Part shown: piece after piece, positions 41,967 to 50,078 of the stretch | Layout of the letters: each line of letters opens with the position of its first letter | Numbering within the stretch: the first letter of the stretch is position 1 | Source of the DNA: DATCIH01 sp036507955 | GTDB lineage: Bacteria; Bacillota; Clostridia; Clostridiales; Clostridiaceae | Assembly (NCBI GenBank): GCA_036507955.1 | Contig: DATCIH010000034.1 | Coordinates: 1 to 50,078, forward strand | Length of the DNA stretch: 50,078 nt | Reading direction: 5' to 3' | Position numbers and translations under genes: made by a program | Notes under the pieces: generated by a model | Database searches by the model: none | Told to the model about the DNA's origin: nothing | The model's input: only the letters and a program-made list of their open reading frames with translations

Positions 41967-42446
41967 ATGGAACTTACCCACATTAATGAAGAAGGAAGAG
42001 CTAGAATGGTGGATGTTTCTGAAAAGAACGATACTGCTCGAGAAGCCATAGCAGTTGGATCAATTTCAATGAAAAGAGAAACCCTAGAAAAAATAAAGGA
42101 AGGGAACATTTCAAAAGGGAATGTACTAGCAGTGGCTCAAGTAGGGGGGATAATGGGGGCTAAGAGCGCTTCTCAAATAATACCTATGTGTCACCCTATA
42201 ATGATGTCAAGCTGCGATATAAGCTTTAATTTGGACTTAGAAAACTCATTTATTGAAATAACTGCAACCACTAAAACTATTGGCAAGACTGGTATCGAGA
42301 TGGAGGCCCTGACCGCGGTAGCTATTGCAGCGCTGACTATTTACGATATGTGTAAAGCTGTTGATCGTGAAATGGTAATAAACAATATTAGGATAGTAAA
42401 AAAAAGTGGGGGCAAATCAGGGCTATTTGAAAGGAAGGGATTATAA
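41967..42446 (+). CDS. moaC: Cyclic pyranopterin monophosphate synthase MoaC
   Basis: 159 residues. Motifs: THINEEGRARMVDVSEKNDT, GNVLAVAQVGGIMGAKSASQIIPMCHPI, GKTGIEMEALTAVAIAALTIYDMCKA, and KKSGGKSG near the C-terminus. It works after MoaA to give cPMP. Its stop overlaps the next ATG by one base. Confidence 0.96.
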   Translation: MELTHINEEGRARMVDVSEKNDTAREAIAVGSISMKRETLEKIKEGNISKGNVLAVAQVGGIMGAKSASQIIPMCHPIMMSSCDISFNLDLENSFIEITATTKTIGKTGIEMEALTAVAIAALTIYDMCKAVDREMVINNIRIVKKSGGKSGLFERKGL

Positions 42447-42889
42447 TGGCCAAGGTTATTGCTGTAAATATAAGTGAGCTAAGAGGAATGGTGAAACATC
42501 CTATAGAGCAGGGATTCTTTAAATTCAATTATGGGTTAGTGGGAGATGCTCATGCTGGGGGGTGGCACAGACAAGTGAGTTTTCTTGGAGTTGAAAGTAT
42601 AGATAAAATGAGATCTTTAGGAGCACAAGACCTAAGGGAAGGAAAATTTGCTGAAAATATAACAACTGAAGGGATAATACTATATGAACTTCCTATAGGT
42701 ACAAAACTCAAAATTGGTCAGGTTATTTTAGAAGTAACACAAATAGGGAAAGAATGCCATACTGGATGCGAAATTAGGAAGCTGGTAGGGGATTGCATAA
42801 TGCCAAGAGAAGGAATATTTGCAAGAGTACTATCTGAGGGCTGGATAAAAGCTGGGGATAGTATTGCGATTGATGGGGGGAAATACTAA
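42446..42889 (+). CDS. MOSC domain protein
   Basis: 147 residues, a stand-alone MOSC domain. GLVGDAHAGGWHRQVSFL is the family motif; GKFAENITTEGIILYELPIGTKLKIG and the conserved Cys in KECHTGCEIRKLVGDCIMPREGIFARV are typical. MOSC domains bind or sulfurate Moco, or act as a cofactor carrier; in xanthine-dehydrogenase-type pathways sulfuration or selenation is needed. Overlaps both neighbours by one base. Confidence 0.92.
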   Translation: MAKVIAVNISELRGMVKHPIEQGFFKFNYGLVGDAHAGGWHRQVSFLGVESIDKMRSLGAQDLREGKFAENITTEGIILYELPIGTKLKIGQVILEVTQIGKECHTGCEIRKLVGDCIMPREGIFARVLSEGWIKAGDSIAIDGGKY

Positions 42890-43911
42890 TGGAGATTGTT
42901 CCAGTAGAGCAAGCATTAGGTATGGTTTTATGCCATGACTTAACACAAATTATTCCAAATGAATTTAAAGGCGTTGCCTTTAAAAAGGGTCACATAATAA
43001 AAGAGGAGGATATTCCAAGACTTTTAGATATAGGTAAAAAGAGTATTTATGTTTGGGAGATGAAAGAGGGAATACTCCATGAAAATGATGCTGCAAAAAG
43101 AATAGCAAAGGGAGCTATGGGAGATAAGATTATTCTAACCCAGCCCTCTGAGGGGAAAGTTAATTTAGTAGCTGGATGTATTGGGGTACTGAAGATTAAT
43201 TATAAAGCTCTGGAATGTATCAATATGATTGATGAGGCTATGTTTGCCACTTTACATACGGATATCTTGGTAGCTGAAGGAGATATTATTGGGGGAACTA
43301 GAGTAATACCTCTTTTTATTGATGAATATAAAATTAAACAAATTGAAGATATATGCAAAGAGGAAGGACCGATAGTATGGGTTCTTCCCTTAAAATCTAT
43401 GAAAGTTGGAATCATTACAACAGGCAGTGAAGTATACGATGGTAGAATAGTTGATAAGTTTGGTCCTATTATAGAGGAAAAAGTTAAGGGAATTGGAAGT
43501 GAAGTAATAAAACAGATTTTTGTTACTGACAGTGTAGATATGATAGCGGATGCAGTGAGGGAATTACTTATAGATGGGGCTGAAATGATTCTTGTAACTG
43601 GAGGTATGTCAGTAGACCCTGACGATGTCACCCCGAAAGGGATAAAAGAAGCGGGAGCTAAGATAATATCCTATGGTGCCCCTGTACTTCCTGGGTCAAT
43701 GTTTTTGATGTCATATATAGGAGACATCCCAGTAATGGGGCTTCCTGGATGCATAATGTATAGCAAAAGGACAGTGTTAGACCTAATTCTGCCTAAAGTC
43801 GCAGCTAACGAGAAGATAACAAAAATGGATATCATAAAATTGGGTCATGGTGGAATGTGTCTTAATTGCGAAATATGTTCCTTTCCGAGATGTAGTTTTG
43901 GCAAATGGTAA
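42889..43911 (+). CDS. MoeA-like molybdopterin-binding protein with C-terminal Cys cluster
   Basis: 340 residues. The MoCF domain is clear in the second half (GIITTGSEVYDGRIVDKFGP, ILVTGGMSVDPDDVTPKGI, VMGLPGCIMYSKRTVLDLILPKV). The N-terminal part differs from canonical MoeA. It ends in GHGGMCLNCEICSFPRCSFG with four Cys, a metal-binding-like tail known from clostridial members of this subfamily found with selenium-dependent molybdenum hydroxylase genes. It likely inserts or hands over molybdenum for such enzymes. Overlaps MOSC by one base. Confidence 0.85.
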   Translation: MEIVPVEQALGMVLCHDLTQIIPNEFKGVAFKKGHIIKEEDIPRLLDIGKKSIYVWEMKEGILHENDAAKRIAKGAMGDKIILTQPSEGKVNLVAGCIGVLKINYKALECINMIDEAMFATLHTDILVAEGDIIGGTRVIPLFIDEYKIKQIEDICKEEGPIVWVLPLKSMKVGIITTGSEVYDGRIVDKFGPIIEEKVKGIGSEVIKQIFVTDSVDMIADAVRELLIDGAEMILVTGGMSVDPDDVTPKGIKEAGAKIISYGAPVLPGSMFLMSYIGDIPVMGLPGCIMYSKRTVLDLILPKVAANEKITKMDIIKLGHGGMCLNCEICSFPRCSFGKW

Positions 43912-43949
43912 TAAATATTTACAATAATATTATATTAGGAGAAATAATA

Positions 43950-44825
43950 TTGAAAGAGTTTTATAAAGAAAGGATAGATATTCTAAAAAGTGGCGAAAGT
44001 TTTGTACTTGCTGCAATTATTGATAGTCAGGGGTCTACCCCAAGAAAAATAGGAGCTAAAATGATAATTAAAAAGGATGGCTCTATTATCGGGACAGTTG
44101 GAGGAGGGAAAATCGAAGCTTTAGTAATTCAAGCTGGTGGAGAATTATTTGATACAAAAATTACAGTTCAGAAGGAATATAAATTGCAGGAAGTGGATAA
44201 TGAAGGGATTGGCATGGCCTGCGGTGGCAATGTGAGTATTCTATTTGAGTATGTGAATGTAGAAAATAATATAAATATTGAAACCTATGAGAGCATAGTT
44301 ACTAGTTTTGAAAAGGGAGAAAGCTCTACAGTTCAAATACAATCTATTTGTAACCAGGGAAGATTATATTTGTTTGGGGCAGGACATGTTTCACAAAAAC
44401 TCGCAGAAATGGCCAAGGAAATAGACTTTATGATTACAGTTGTGGATGACAGGGCTGAATTTGCCAATAGAAAAAGATTCCCAACAGCCGATGAAATTAT
44501 TGTTCCACAGTCCTTTGAAAATTGTTTTGTAGATATAAGTATTGACAATAATAGCTATATTGCAATACTGACACGGGGACATGCGTTTGACTTAACTGTT
44601 TTAAAGCAGTCTTTAAGAACGGAGGCTTTTTATATAGGTATGATTGGTAGTAGAAGAAAAAGAGATATAGTTTATAATTCTCTCAAGGAGGAAGGATTTA
44701 CAATGGAAGATTTCATAAAAGTCCATAACCCTATAGGCCTTGAAATAGGAGCTGAAACTCCAGAAGAAATCGCAGTCAGTATTTCAGCCGAACTTATTAA
44801 GGTAAGAGGGGAGAGAATTAAATGA
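43950..44825 (+). CDS. XdhC-family molybdenum hydroxylase maturation protein
   Basis: TTG start at 43950 with AGGAGA 7-8 nt upstream; an ATG at 43905 overlaps the previous gene without a site. About 291 residues. The XdhC domain is at the front (AAIIDSQGSTPRKIGAKMII, GTVGGGKIEALVI), and the C-terminal Rossmann domain is LYLFGAGHVSQKLAEMAKEI, VVDDRAEFANRKRFP, IAILTRGHAFDL, IGMIGSRRKRDIV. XdhC proteins receive Moco and support its terminal sulfur or selenium ligand before insertion in xanthine-dehydrogenase-type enzymes. Overlaps the next gene (ATGA). Confidence 0.9.
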   Translation: MKEFYKERIDILKSGESFVLAAIIDSQGSTPRKIGAKMIIKKDGSIIGTVGGGKIEALVIQAGGELFDTKITVQKEYKLQEVDNEGIGMACGGNVSILFEYVNVENNINIETYESIVTSFEKGESSTVQIQSICNQGRLYLFGAGHVSQKLAEMAKEIDFMITVVDDRAEFANRKRFPTADEIIVPQSFENCFVDISIDNNSYIAILTRGHAFDLTVLKQSLRTEAFYIGMIGSRRKRDIVYNSLKEEGFTMEDFIKVHNPIGLEIGAETPEEIAVSISAELIKVRGERIK

Positions 44826-45424
44826 AAAGCTATTCTGCAATAGTACTCTCAGCAGGATATTCCTCTAGAATGGGTAGTTTTAAGCCTCTGATGGACTTAG
44901 GAGGAAGAACACCACTTCAAAGTTGCTTAGACCTTTTTAATAATTGCGGAATTAATGACATTATTGTGGTAACAGGCTATAGGAAGGAATATATAGAAAG
45001 AGAATTGAAAGGGAAGGTCAAGACCGTATTTAATACTAAATATAATGAAGGTATGTTTTCATCCATAAAGGCTGGAGTAGGTATGTTATCAAAAGCTACT
45101 GATGGCTTTTTCCTTTTGCCTGTGGATATTCCCTCCATAAAAACGCATACAATTAAAAAAATGATGGAAAGCTTTGAAAACATAGGGGGGGGCATCTTAT
45201 TTCCTTCATTTAATGAAAAAAAAGGTCACCCTCCACTAATTTCATATTCCTTAGCTGAAGAAATATTACAAAGTAATCCAAAGGGTGGGCTAAAAGATAT
45301 TTTCAATCACCACAAAAACCTGTGGCAGTATGAAAAGGTTGAGGATAGAGGAATACTTATTGATATGGATAAGCAGGTGGACTATGAATTGCTTTTGGAA
45401 TACCTATTGGAGGAGCAAAGGTAA
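44822..45424 (+). CDS. MobA-like nucleotidyltransferase (MocA type)
   Basis: 200 residues. NTP-transferase fold: AIVLSAGYSSRMGSFKPLMDLGGRTPLQ (P-loop-like signature), IIVVTGYRKEYIE, MFSSIKAGVGML, FFLLPVDIPSI (metal Asp), GHPPLISYSLAEEIL. MocA adds CMP to Moco for molybdenum hydroxylases; MobA adds GMP. With xdhC beside it, the MocA role is more likely. Last gene of the cluster. Confidence 0.88.
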   Translation: MKSYSAIVLSAGYSSRMGSFKPLMDLGGRTPLQSCLDLFNNCGINDIIVVTGYRKEYIERELKGKVKTVFNTKYNEGMFSSIKAGVGMLSKATDGFFLLPVDIPSIKTHTIKKMMESFENIGGGILFPSFNEKKGHPPLISYSLAEEILQSNPKGGLKDIFNHHKNLWQYEKVEDRGILIDMDKQVDYELLLEYLLEEQR

Positions 45425-45452
45425 TCAAATATTATAGCATAAGACTTAGGGT

Positions 45453-45480
45453 TTGCATTTATATTAAATTAGGGTATAAT
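45453..45480 (+). promoter_or_regulatory. Promoter of nadE
   Basis: TTGCAT (45453-45458), 16-bp spacer, TATAAT (45475-45480), about 43 nt before the ATG. It starts a new transcript after the molybdenum cluster. Confidence 0.6.
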
Positions 45481-45522
45481 TTTAGTAAGGATTATTTTAA
45501 TGTATAGAAGGTAGGTGATAAT

Positions 45523-46326
45523 ATGGATAGGTATAAGCAACAAAAAATTAGTAGCGAGATACGTATACCTCTATTCAAAAATGAGGAATCTGATCACGAC
45601 TACGCATGTAGATTCATAGATGAAACAACTGATTTCTTAAAGAAATATGCTCTTCAAGTAGGTAAGAAGGGTTTTGTTTGTAACTTATCAGGTGGAGTAG
45701 ACAGTTTTGTTACTAGTATGCTAATAAAAAAGGCAGGTTTATTTTTGATTAATTTATCCTTACCCTTTTCTGATAAAAAAGACATGGGCGATGTACTTTT
45801 GGCAAAGGAAGTTGTAAAGCCAGATGTATTTAAAGTATATGACATCACAAAAACAGTAGATGATTGTCTTGAACTTCTTAAGGAATTGCCAGATTCAAAG
45901 GTAAGCATTGGTAACACTAAGGCTAGAGTTAGGATGACTATACTTTATAGAGTAGCTGAAGTATATGATATATTGGTCGCAGGCTCTATAAATGCAGCAG
46001 AGCTGACCTTAGGCATGGTAACAAAATATGGAGATTCAGCAGCAGACGTGCACCCTATAGCTGGAGCAACAAAGCGTATAGTTTATGAGATGGCAAAGAT
46101 ATTTGAAGCCCCTTCCTCTATAATTGACAAGGTATCAACAGCTGGTCTATGGGATAACGGGTCAAATCAAGAGGATGTTACAGAACTTAATCATCAGGTT
46201 TGCCTGTATTTAAGGGGAAAAAGTATATCTGAAGAATATGAGAACAGAGTAGTAAAATTATATGAGAATTCCAGGCATAAAAGACATTTGTCAGTAAGAA
46301 AACAGGATGCTTGGTGGAAAAAATAA
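45523..46326 (+). CDS. nadE: Ammonia-type NAD synthase
   Basis: 267 residues, without a glutaminase domain. ATP-pyrophosphatase loop NLSGGVDSFVTSML, NTKARVRMTILYRVAE, AGSINAAELTLGMVTKYGDSAADVHPIAG, and STAGLWDNGSNQEDVTE. It amidates deamido-NAD with free ammonia. Divergent from typical NadE at the metal site LWDNGSNQED, but length and motif order agree. AAGGTAGGTGA lies before the ATG. Confidence 0.88.
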   Translation: MDRYKQQKISSEIRIPLFKNEESDHDYACRFIDETTDFLKKYALQVGKKGFVCNLSGGVDSFVTSMLIKKAGLFLINLSLPFSDKKDMGDVLLAKEVVKPDVFKVYDITKTVDDCLELLKELPDSKVSIGNTKARVRMTILYRVAEVYDILVAGSINAAELTLGMVTKYGDSAADVHPIAGATKRIVYEMAKIFEAPSSIIDKVSTAGLWDNGSNQEDVTELNHQVCLYLRGKSISEEYENRVVKLYENSRHKRHLSVRKQDAWWKK

Positions 46327-46349
46327 ACTAACTTAAAGAGGTGTGAGGA

Positions 46350-47267
46350 ATGAAAAAAATTAATATAGGAAAAGGAAAGATTAATGCTTCTGAAATTGCT
46401 CTTGGTTGTATGAGAATTGCAGACCTTTCAGTAAAGGATGCTACAGTGCATATCAACACTGCCTTAGAAGAAGGTATAAACTTTTTCGATCATGCGGATA
46501 TTTATGCTGGTGGGAAATCTGAGGAGATATTTGCTGAAGCAGTAGACATGAAGCCAAGTGTGAGAGAAAAATTTATAATTCAGACAAAATGCGGAATTGG
46601 AAAGGGGACTTTTGACTTTTCCAAGGAACATATATTAAGCTCCGTGGATGGTAGCTTAAAAAGATTGAAAACGGATTATGTGGATGTTTTGTTATTACAT
46701 AGACCTGATGCACTAATGGAACCAGAAGAGGTTGCTCAAGCTTTCGATATTTTGGAAAAAAGCGGTAAGGTAAGACATTTTGGAGTTAGTAATCAGAATC
46801 CAATGCAGATTAAGCTTTTAAAGAAATCAGTGGAGCAGGAATTAATCATTAATCAACTTCAGTTTAGTATTACCAATACTGGAATGATAGATGCTGGACT
46901 GAATGTAAATATGAAAATTGAGCAATCTGTTGCTCGAGATGGCAGTATACTAGATTATTGTCGTCTAAATGATATTACAATTCAAGCCTGGTCACCTTTC
47001 CAATATGGCTTCTTTGAAGGAGTATTTTTGGATAATGCCAAATTCCCAGAGCTAAACAAGAAAATTGATGAAATAGCAGCACTTAAGGGTGTACCTAATA
47101 CAGCAATTGCAGTAGCTTGGATATTAAGACATCCTGCAAAGATTCAAACTATTGTGGGTACAACAAATAGTAAGCGTTTGAAGGACATTTGCAAGGCATC
47201 TACTGTTCAACTTTCAAGAGAAGAATGGTATGCAATTTACAAAGCAGCAGGCAATAAGCTTCCATAA
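46350..47267 (+). CDS. Aldo/keto reductase
   Basis: 305 residues, TIM barrel. The catalytic tetrad context is visible: FFDHADIYAGGKSEEIF (Asp and Tyr), IIQTKCGIGKG (Lys), VLLLHRPDALME (His), then HFGVSNQNPMQIKLL, QLQFSITNTGM and IVGTTNSKRLKDI for NADPH. It resembles the YcsN/YdhF subgroup. Substrate unknown. AAGAGGTGTGAGG precedes the ATG; a strong terminator follows. Confidence 0.9.
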   Translation: MKKINIGKGKINASEIALGCMRIADLSVKDATVHINTALEEGINFFDHADIYAGGKSEEIFAEAVDMKPSVREKFIIQTKCGIGKGTFDFSKEHILSSVDGSLKRLKTDYVDVLLLHRPDALMEPEEVAQAFDILEKSGKVRHFGVSNQNPMQIKLLKKSVEQELIINQLQFSITNTGMIDAGLNVNMKIEQSVARDGSILDYCRLNDITIQAWSPFQYGFFEGVFLDNAKFPELNKKIDEIAALKGVPNTAIAVAWILRHPAKIQTIVGTTNSKRLKDICKASTVQLSREEWYAIYKAAGNKLP

Positions 47268-47280
47268 AATCTAATATTAG

Positions 47281-47345
47281 AGGAGGTAACATAATTTACC
47301 TCCTAGAAAGCGCCAAACTCGAAAGATTTTAGGCGCTTTTTATTT
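47281..47345 (+). terminator. Hairpin plus intrinsic terminator after the aldo/keto reductase
   Basis: Hairpin AGGAGGTAA (47281-47289) with TTACCTCCT (47296-47304) is followed by AAAGCGCC (47307-47314) with GGCGCTTT (47332-47339) and TTTTTATTT. The second is the likely terminator. Confidence 0.75.
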
Positions 47346-47400
47346 AAGTAATCATAAAATCTGATATAATTAATATAAATTATAAAAGGAGTTGAAAATA

Positions 47401-47781
47401 ATGGATGAAGTTATAGATTGGAAGGACAGAAAAAGATTCATGGGTTTGCCTCTATCTTTCACTAAATATACCATGGATAATAATAGATTATTTGTAAGCA
47501 GAGGTCTATTTACAACACTTGAGGACGAGCTTGTAATGTACAGGGTATTAGACGTTAGGATTAGTAGGACCATTTGGGACAAGCTTTTCGGGGTTGGTAC
47601 AGTAACTTTGTATACTGCGGATGAAACTAATAGGGAACTAAAACTGGAGAAGATTAAAAAGCCTAGGGAAATAAGAGATATGATAAGCGAAATTGCAGAA
47701 GCTGAGAGAGCCAAGCTAGGTATAAAGGGAAGAGAACTTTATGGTGTTGCTGAAAATGTTTTTGAAGGCCATGATAACTAA
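47401..47781 (+). CDS. PH-domain (YdbS-like) protein
   Basis: ATG 47401 (MDEVIDWKDRKRF) follows AAAGGAG; a TTG at 47392 is too close to that site. 126 residues, no membrane segment. The bacterial PH core is FTKYTMDNNRLFVSRGLFTTLEDELVMYRVLDVRIS and GVGTVTLYTADETNRELKLEKI. Unlike most YdbS proteins it has no N-terminal membrane helices, so it should be a cytoplasmic single PH domain. Function unknown. Confidence 0.82.
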   Translation: MDEVIDWKDRKRFMGLPLSFTKYTMDNNRLFVSRGLFTTLEDELVMYRVLDVRISRTIWDKLFGVGTVTLYTADETNRELKLEKIKKPREIRDMISEIAEAERAKLGIKGRELYGVAENVFEGHDN

Positions 47782-47802
47782 GCCATGTGAGGAGGAAAAA
47801 AT

Positions 47803-48345
47803 ATGAAGTTTGAAAAACACAAGAAACTTAGAGCTAAAATATTAAGGTATTTTGATAGAGCGGGTATAGCTTTGACTTCAGTAGAAAGAAAAAATATTGA
47901 GATTGCTGATTTCGGCTTAAAGAATGTGGAAAAAACCGGACTTCAATTAGTAACTTATATTAATACAGAAAGAGTATGCGCAAAGGAAATGGTGCTTCTG
48001 CCCCATCAAACCTGTCCTGAACATAGACACCCTGATTTAGAAAAGGAATTAGGTAAGGAAGAAACTTTCAGATGCAGAAAAGGAAAGGTATATCTCTATG
48101 TTGAAGGGGAAGAAACAAAAGGCAGAAAAGCGCATCCACCTAAGGGGGATGAAGCCTACTATACTGTATATCATGAAATTGTATTAAAAGAAGGAGAACA
48201 ATATATCATATATCCCAGCATCCTTCATTGGTTCCAAGGAGGAAAAGATGGAGCAGTAATTTCTGAATTTTCTACAAAGAGTACAGATGAAGCAGATGTT
48301 TTTACTGATCCTAGAATAAAAAGAATTCCAGAAGCTGAAGCCTAG
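47803..48345 (+). CDS. D-lyxose/D-mannose isomerase family cupin
   Basis: 180 residues, a single cupin. Metal ligands HQTCPEHRHPDLEKELGKEETF (two His and Glu) and the later His in PSILHWFQGG fit D-lyxose ketol-isomerase (EcSI/YdaE-type). GAYEAPY-type features are replaced by GDEAYYTVYHEIVLKEGEQYIIYP. It would interconvert an aldose and a ketose (lyxose-xylulose or mannose-fructose); substrate is not settled. GGAGG lies before the ATG. Confidence 0.82.
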   Translation: MKFEKHKKLRAKILRYFDRAGIALTSVERKNIEIADFGLKNVEKTGLQLVTYINTERVCAKEMVLLPHQTCPEHRHPDLEKELGKEETFRCRKGKVYLYVEGEETKGRKAHPPKGDEAYYTVYHEIVLKEGEQYIIYPSILHWFQGGKDGAVISEFSTKSTDEADVFTDPRIKRIPEAEA

Positions 48346-48371
48346 AGGGTTTTAGATAATTATATTAATGA

Positions 48372-48402
48372 TAATAGCACAGCCTGTTACACTGTGCTAT
48401 TA
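48372..48402 (+). terminator. Hairpin after the isomerase gene
   Basis: ATAGCACAG (48374-48382) pairs with CTGTGCTAT (48392-48400), extendable by two A-T pairs. Only a short T stretch follows, so termination strength is uncertain; it lies between convergent genes. Confidence 0.55.
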
Positions 48403-48410
48403 AACGAGGA

Positions 48411-48533
48411 TTAGGAATTCTTTTTAATGTAGATTCTTAATGCTTTCACAAGAAGATATAGAATGTAAATTGCAAAAGCAATCGGTAAAATAAAAATAAA
48501 TACTACTAAAAACGTAAATTTTGAAGCAACCAA
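48411..48533 (-). CDS. Tiny single-pass membrane protein
   Basis: I start it at a TTG at 48533, just after GGGGGGAAGG on the minus strand, giving 40 residues: a short polar start, a hydrophobic core FLVVFIFILPIAFAIYILYL, and a basic tail ending LRIYIKKNS. The frame is open to 48602, but the upstream part has no ribosome site and reads poorly. It has the features of a small membrane protein or type I toxin-like peptide, but no antitoxin RNA was identified. Modest confidence. Confidence 0.45.
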   Translation of the reverse strand: MVASKFTFLVVFIFILPIAFAIYILYLLVKALRIYIKKNS

Positions 48534-48643
48534 AGACCTTCCCCCCCAACATAATCTACAACAATTTATAAATCCGTAAAGGATTATAACAATATTATAC
48601 AATAATAACCAACTAAATAAAATAAATTTTTAGCAATTGGTTA

Positions 48644-49456
48644 TTATTTATAAAGATAATCTCCAAGAGGAAGTCCTTCCAATGGATTATAGCCTTTTTC
48701 AAGAATAATTTTAATACCCTTTTCTACAAAGTCGGCTGCTTTTGTAACCCCATTAATTATGCTATTTCCATTTATGAGTTCCCCAACAACAATAGCGGTG
48801 AAGGCATCTCCAGTACCAGGGTAGGAGCCCTGAAGCTTTTCTCTTTTTATAATAGCTATTGAATCCTTCTCTTTATCATATATGTAAATTAGAATATTCC
48901 CCTTTTCTACAACAGAGGTCAGTATCACATACTTTGGTCCAAGCTCTGAAAGGGACCTTAGCATATATATAACCTCCTCCTCCGAGGGAAATTCGTTATA
49001 GGCTTCGCCAAGAAGTAAATAAGCCTCAGTGAGATTAGGAGTTATTATATCAACCTTTTTTAATATATCTTTTAAAGCTTTAACAATATCTACCTTCATA
49101 AAGCTATATAGTTTTCCATTGTCTCCTAGAATCGGGTCTAAAACTATTAAGGTATCCTCTGAGGAGATGCTTCTAATAAAATCCTCAGCTAAGACGATTT
49201 CTACAGTGGTTGTAAAAAGGCCAAGATATATCCCGTTAAAGCTTAAATTAAGCTCCTTATATTGCCGGGTGTATTCCTTCATAAAGCTTGAAGTACTAAG
49301 AGAACTTAAACCTTTAAAGCCTCCATGACTTGTGAATAGTGAGGTAGGAATAGGGCATACCTCTATACCTAAGCTGTACATTATTGGTATAATATTCATA
49401 AGAGCCGCACCACCATAGGAGGGAAGGTCATGTAGGACTGCAATTCGCTTTCTCAT
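48644..49456 (-). CDS. Vitamin B6 kinase (PdxK/PdxY-like)
   Basis: ATG 49456 gives MRKRIAVLHDLPSYGG, matching the family start; the ATG at 49468 overlaps the upstream gene. About 270 residues, ribokinase-like. SLFTSHGGFKG, VLDPILGDNGKLYSFM, IITPNLTEAYLLLG, and the anion-hole GSYPGTGDAFTAIVVGEL with the catalytic Asp. It phosphorylates pyridoxine, pyridoxal or pyridoxamine. Directly after an ECF S component, so salvage of imported B6 is the likely role. Confidence 0.87.
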   Translation of the reverse strand: MRKRIAVLHDLPSYGGAALMNIIPIMYSLGIEVCPIPTSLFTSHGGFKGLSSLSTSSFMKEYTRQYKELNLSFNGIYLGLFTTTVEIVLAEDFIRSISSEDTLIVLDPILGDNGKLYSFMKVDIVKALKDILKKVDIITPNLTEAYLLLGEAYNEFPSEEEVIYMLRSLSELGPKYVILTSVVEKGNILIYIYDKEKDSIAIIKREKLQGSYPGTGDAFTAIVVGELINGNSIINGVTKAADFVEKGIKIILEKGYNPLEGLPLGDYLYK

Positions 49457-49457
49457 C

Positions 49458-49979
49458 TTACCTACCATTTGAAAAGGTTTGGCTTCTTTTTAATACAGGT
49501 TTTAGGGCCGAAACTATAATTAATGCTAATATAATACCTATTCCTGAGGTTAGTAATGAGCCTATGGCACTAGTTAAAGCAGTATAAACATTTTTATAAA
49601 ATATTGCATCTGTTATAAAATACCCAACTAAAGATATAAGCGATCCAACTATAAAACCTATAAGGTTTTGAAGGGTACTGGTTCCTTGTTTATTATTTAG
49701 ATATGCAATTTTCCCTGTTGCATAGCCATGCAATCCTTTTATGATAAAGGTTGGTATGGCATAAGTAGGGTAGGCAAAAATATCAGATAGAGTCATACCT
49801 ATAGCACTAGAATAACCAGCCGCTGGTCCAATTAGTACTGCAGATACAAAAATCACGGTTGTCCCAAGATGCATCATACTGTTGGGACCCAAAAATGGTA
49901 AAGGTATTTTCAGATAAAGGGTGCTCACAAAGCAAAGAGCAGCGAAAAGACTTAGGGTTACTAACTTTTTAGTAGTCAT
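49458..49979 (-). CDS. ECF transporter S component, probable pyridoxine-type (PdxU-like)
   Basis: 173 residues, six membrane segments. N-terminus TKKLVTLSLFAALCFVSTLY carries the Ala-rich helix that meets the shared T subunit; FLGPNSMMHLGTTVIFVSAVLIGP, GMTLSDIFAYPTYAIPTFIIKGLHGYATG are S-component features. The substrate is inferred from the B6 kinase starting one base after its stop. The shared EcfAAT module is not in the window. The leader 49980-50078 has AGGAT before the ATG; no sure promoter or riboswitch was read there. Confidence 0.82.
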   Translation of the reverse strand: MTTKKLVTLSLFAALCFVSTLYLKIPLPFLGPNSMMHLGTTVIFVSAVLIGPAAGYSSAIGMTLSDIFAYPTYAIPTFIIKGLHGYATGKIAYLNNKQGTSTLQNLIGFIVGSLISLVGYFITDAIFYKNVYTALTSAIGSLLTSGIGIILALIIVSALKPVLKRSQTFSNGR

Positions 49980-50078
49980 AATATCACAATCCTAAACAAA
50001 TATTTTTTTCTAAGAATACAACAATTGGATAATATTAGCAAGCGTAGCGGTACAATTTCTTTATGCTTTTACAATAAA

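Noticed and set aside
48353..48402. Strong terminator call after the isomerase gene
   Set aside because: The stem is good but the T-run is short and broken, so it is listed only as a hairpin with moderate confidence.

Overview
The window looks like chromosome from a low-GC Gram-positive anaerobe of the Clostridium/Clostridiaceae type. It is strongly AT-rich, Arg is almost always AGA/AGG, Shine-Dalgarno sequences are strong (AGGAGG-like), TTG and GTG starts are frequent, and the gene content is typical: short HisG with HisZ, a short MutS2 relative, an ammonia-type NadE, an ECF S component beside a pyridoxine-type kinase, and an XdhC/MoeA/MobA-like molybdenum hydroxylase maturation set. No rRNA, tRNA, CRISPR, IS transposase or phage gene was recognised. 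This placement is inference from gene content and composition, not from a marker gene.

Layout. 1-2502: end of a MoxR-DUF58-membrane protein operon. 2549-2611: two related hairpins, followed at 2616-2644 by a near-consensus sigma-A promoter. 2692-10380: an uninterrupted ten-gene histidine operon (hisZ-G-D-C-B-H-A-F-I-E), closely followed by an M20 dipeptidase, a YdcF-like protein and a GntR/FCD regulator. 13381-13509 and 17001-17125: two copies of a palindromic repeat with conserved ends and a variable, still self-complementary interior. They lie between convergent genes and bracket galM, a URO-D-family gene with atypical Arg codons, a small membrane protein and a nitroreductase. 17109-19025 (minus): a MutS2-like protein without the Smr nuclease domain, preceded by a structured leader (promoter, tiny ORF, predicted three-way junction, terminator). 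19618-23162: a secreted GH18 enzyme whose Shine-Dalgarno can be masked by a perfect inverted repeat, an EmrB/QacA-type exporter, and an alpha-toroid-like protein overlapping it.

23247-29000: a small helical protein, a class B PBP, an MFS transporter and a DUF4349 lipoprotein. 29063-31875: a MocR-type regulator divergent from a DAP-decarboxylase-like gene. 31939-35265: a YhhN membrane protein and a clpS-clpA pair. 35282-39924: an unknown helical protein, a WYL regulator, a small membrane protein and an orphan sensor histidine kinase. 40507-45424: molybdenum cofactor operon (moaB-moaA-moaC-MOSC-moeA-like-xdhC-mobA-like) with no molybdoenzyme in view. 45523-48345: nadE, an aldo/keto reductase, a PH-domain protein and a D-lyxose-isomerase-like cupin. 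48411-49979 (minus): a tiny membrane protein and a vitamin B6 kinase with its ECF S component.

The most interesting non-coding items are the leader of the MutS2-like gene, the two covarying palindromic repeats, and the twin hairpins ahead of the his promoter. None of these could be searched against databases here; they rest on base complementarity read by eye.
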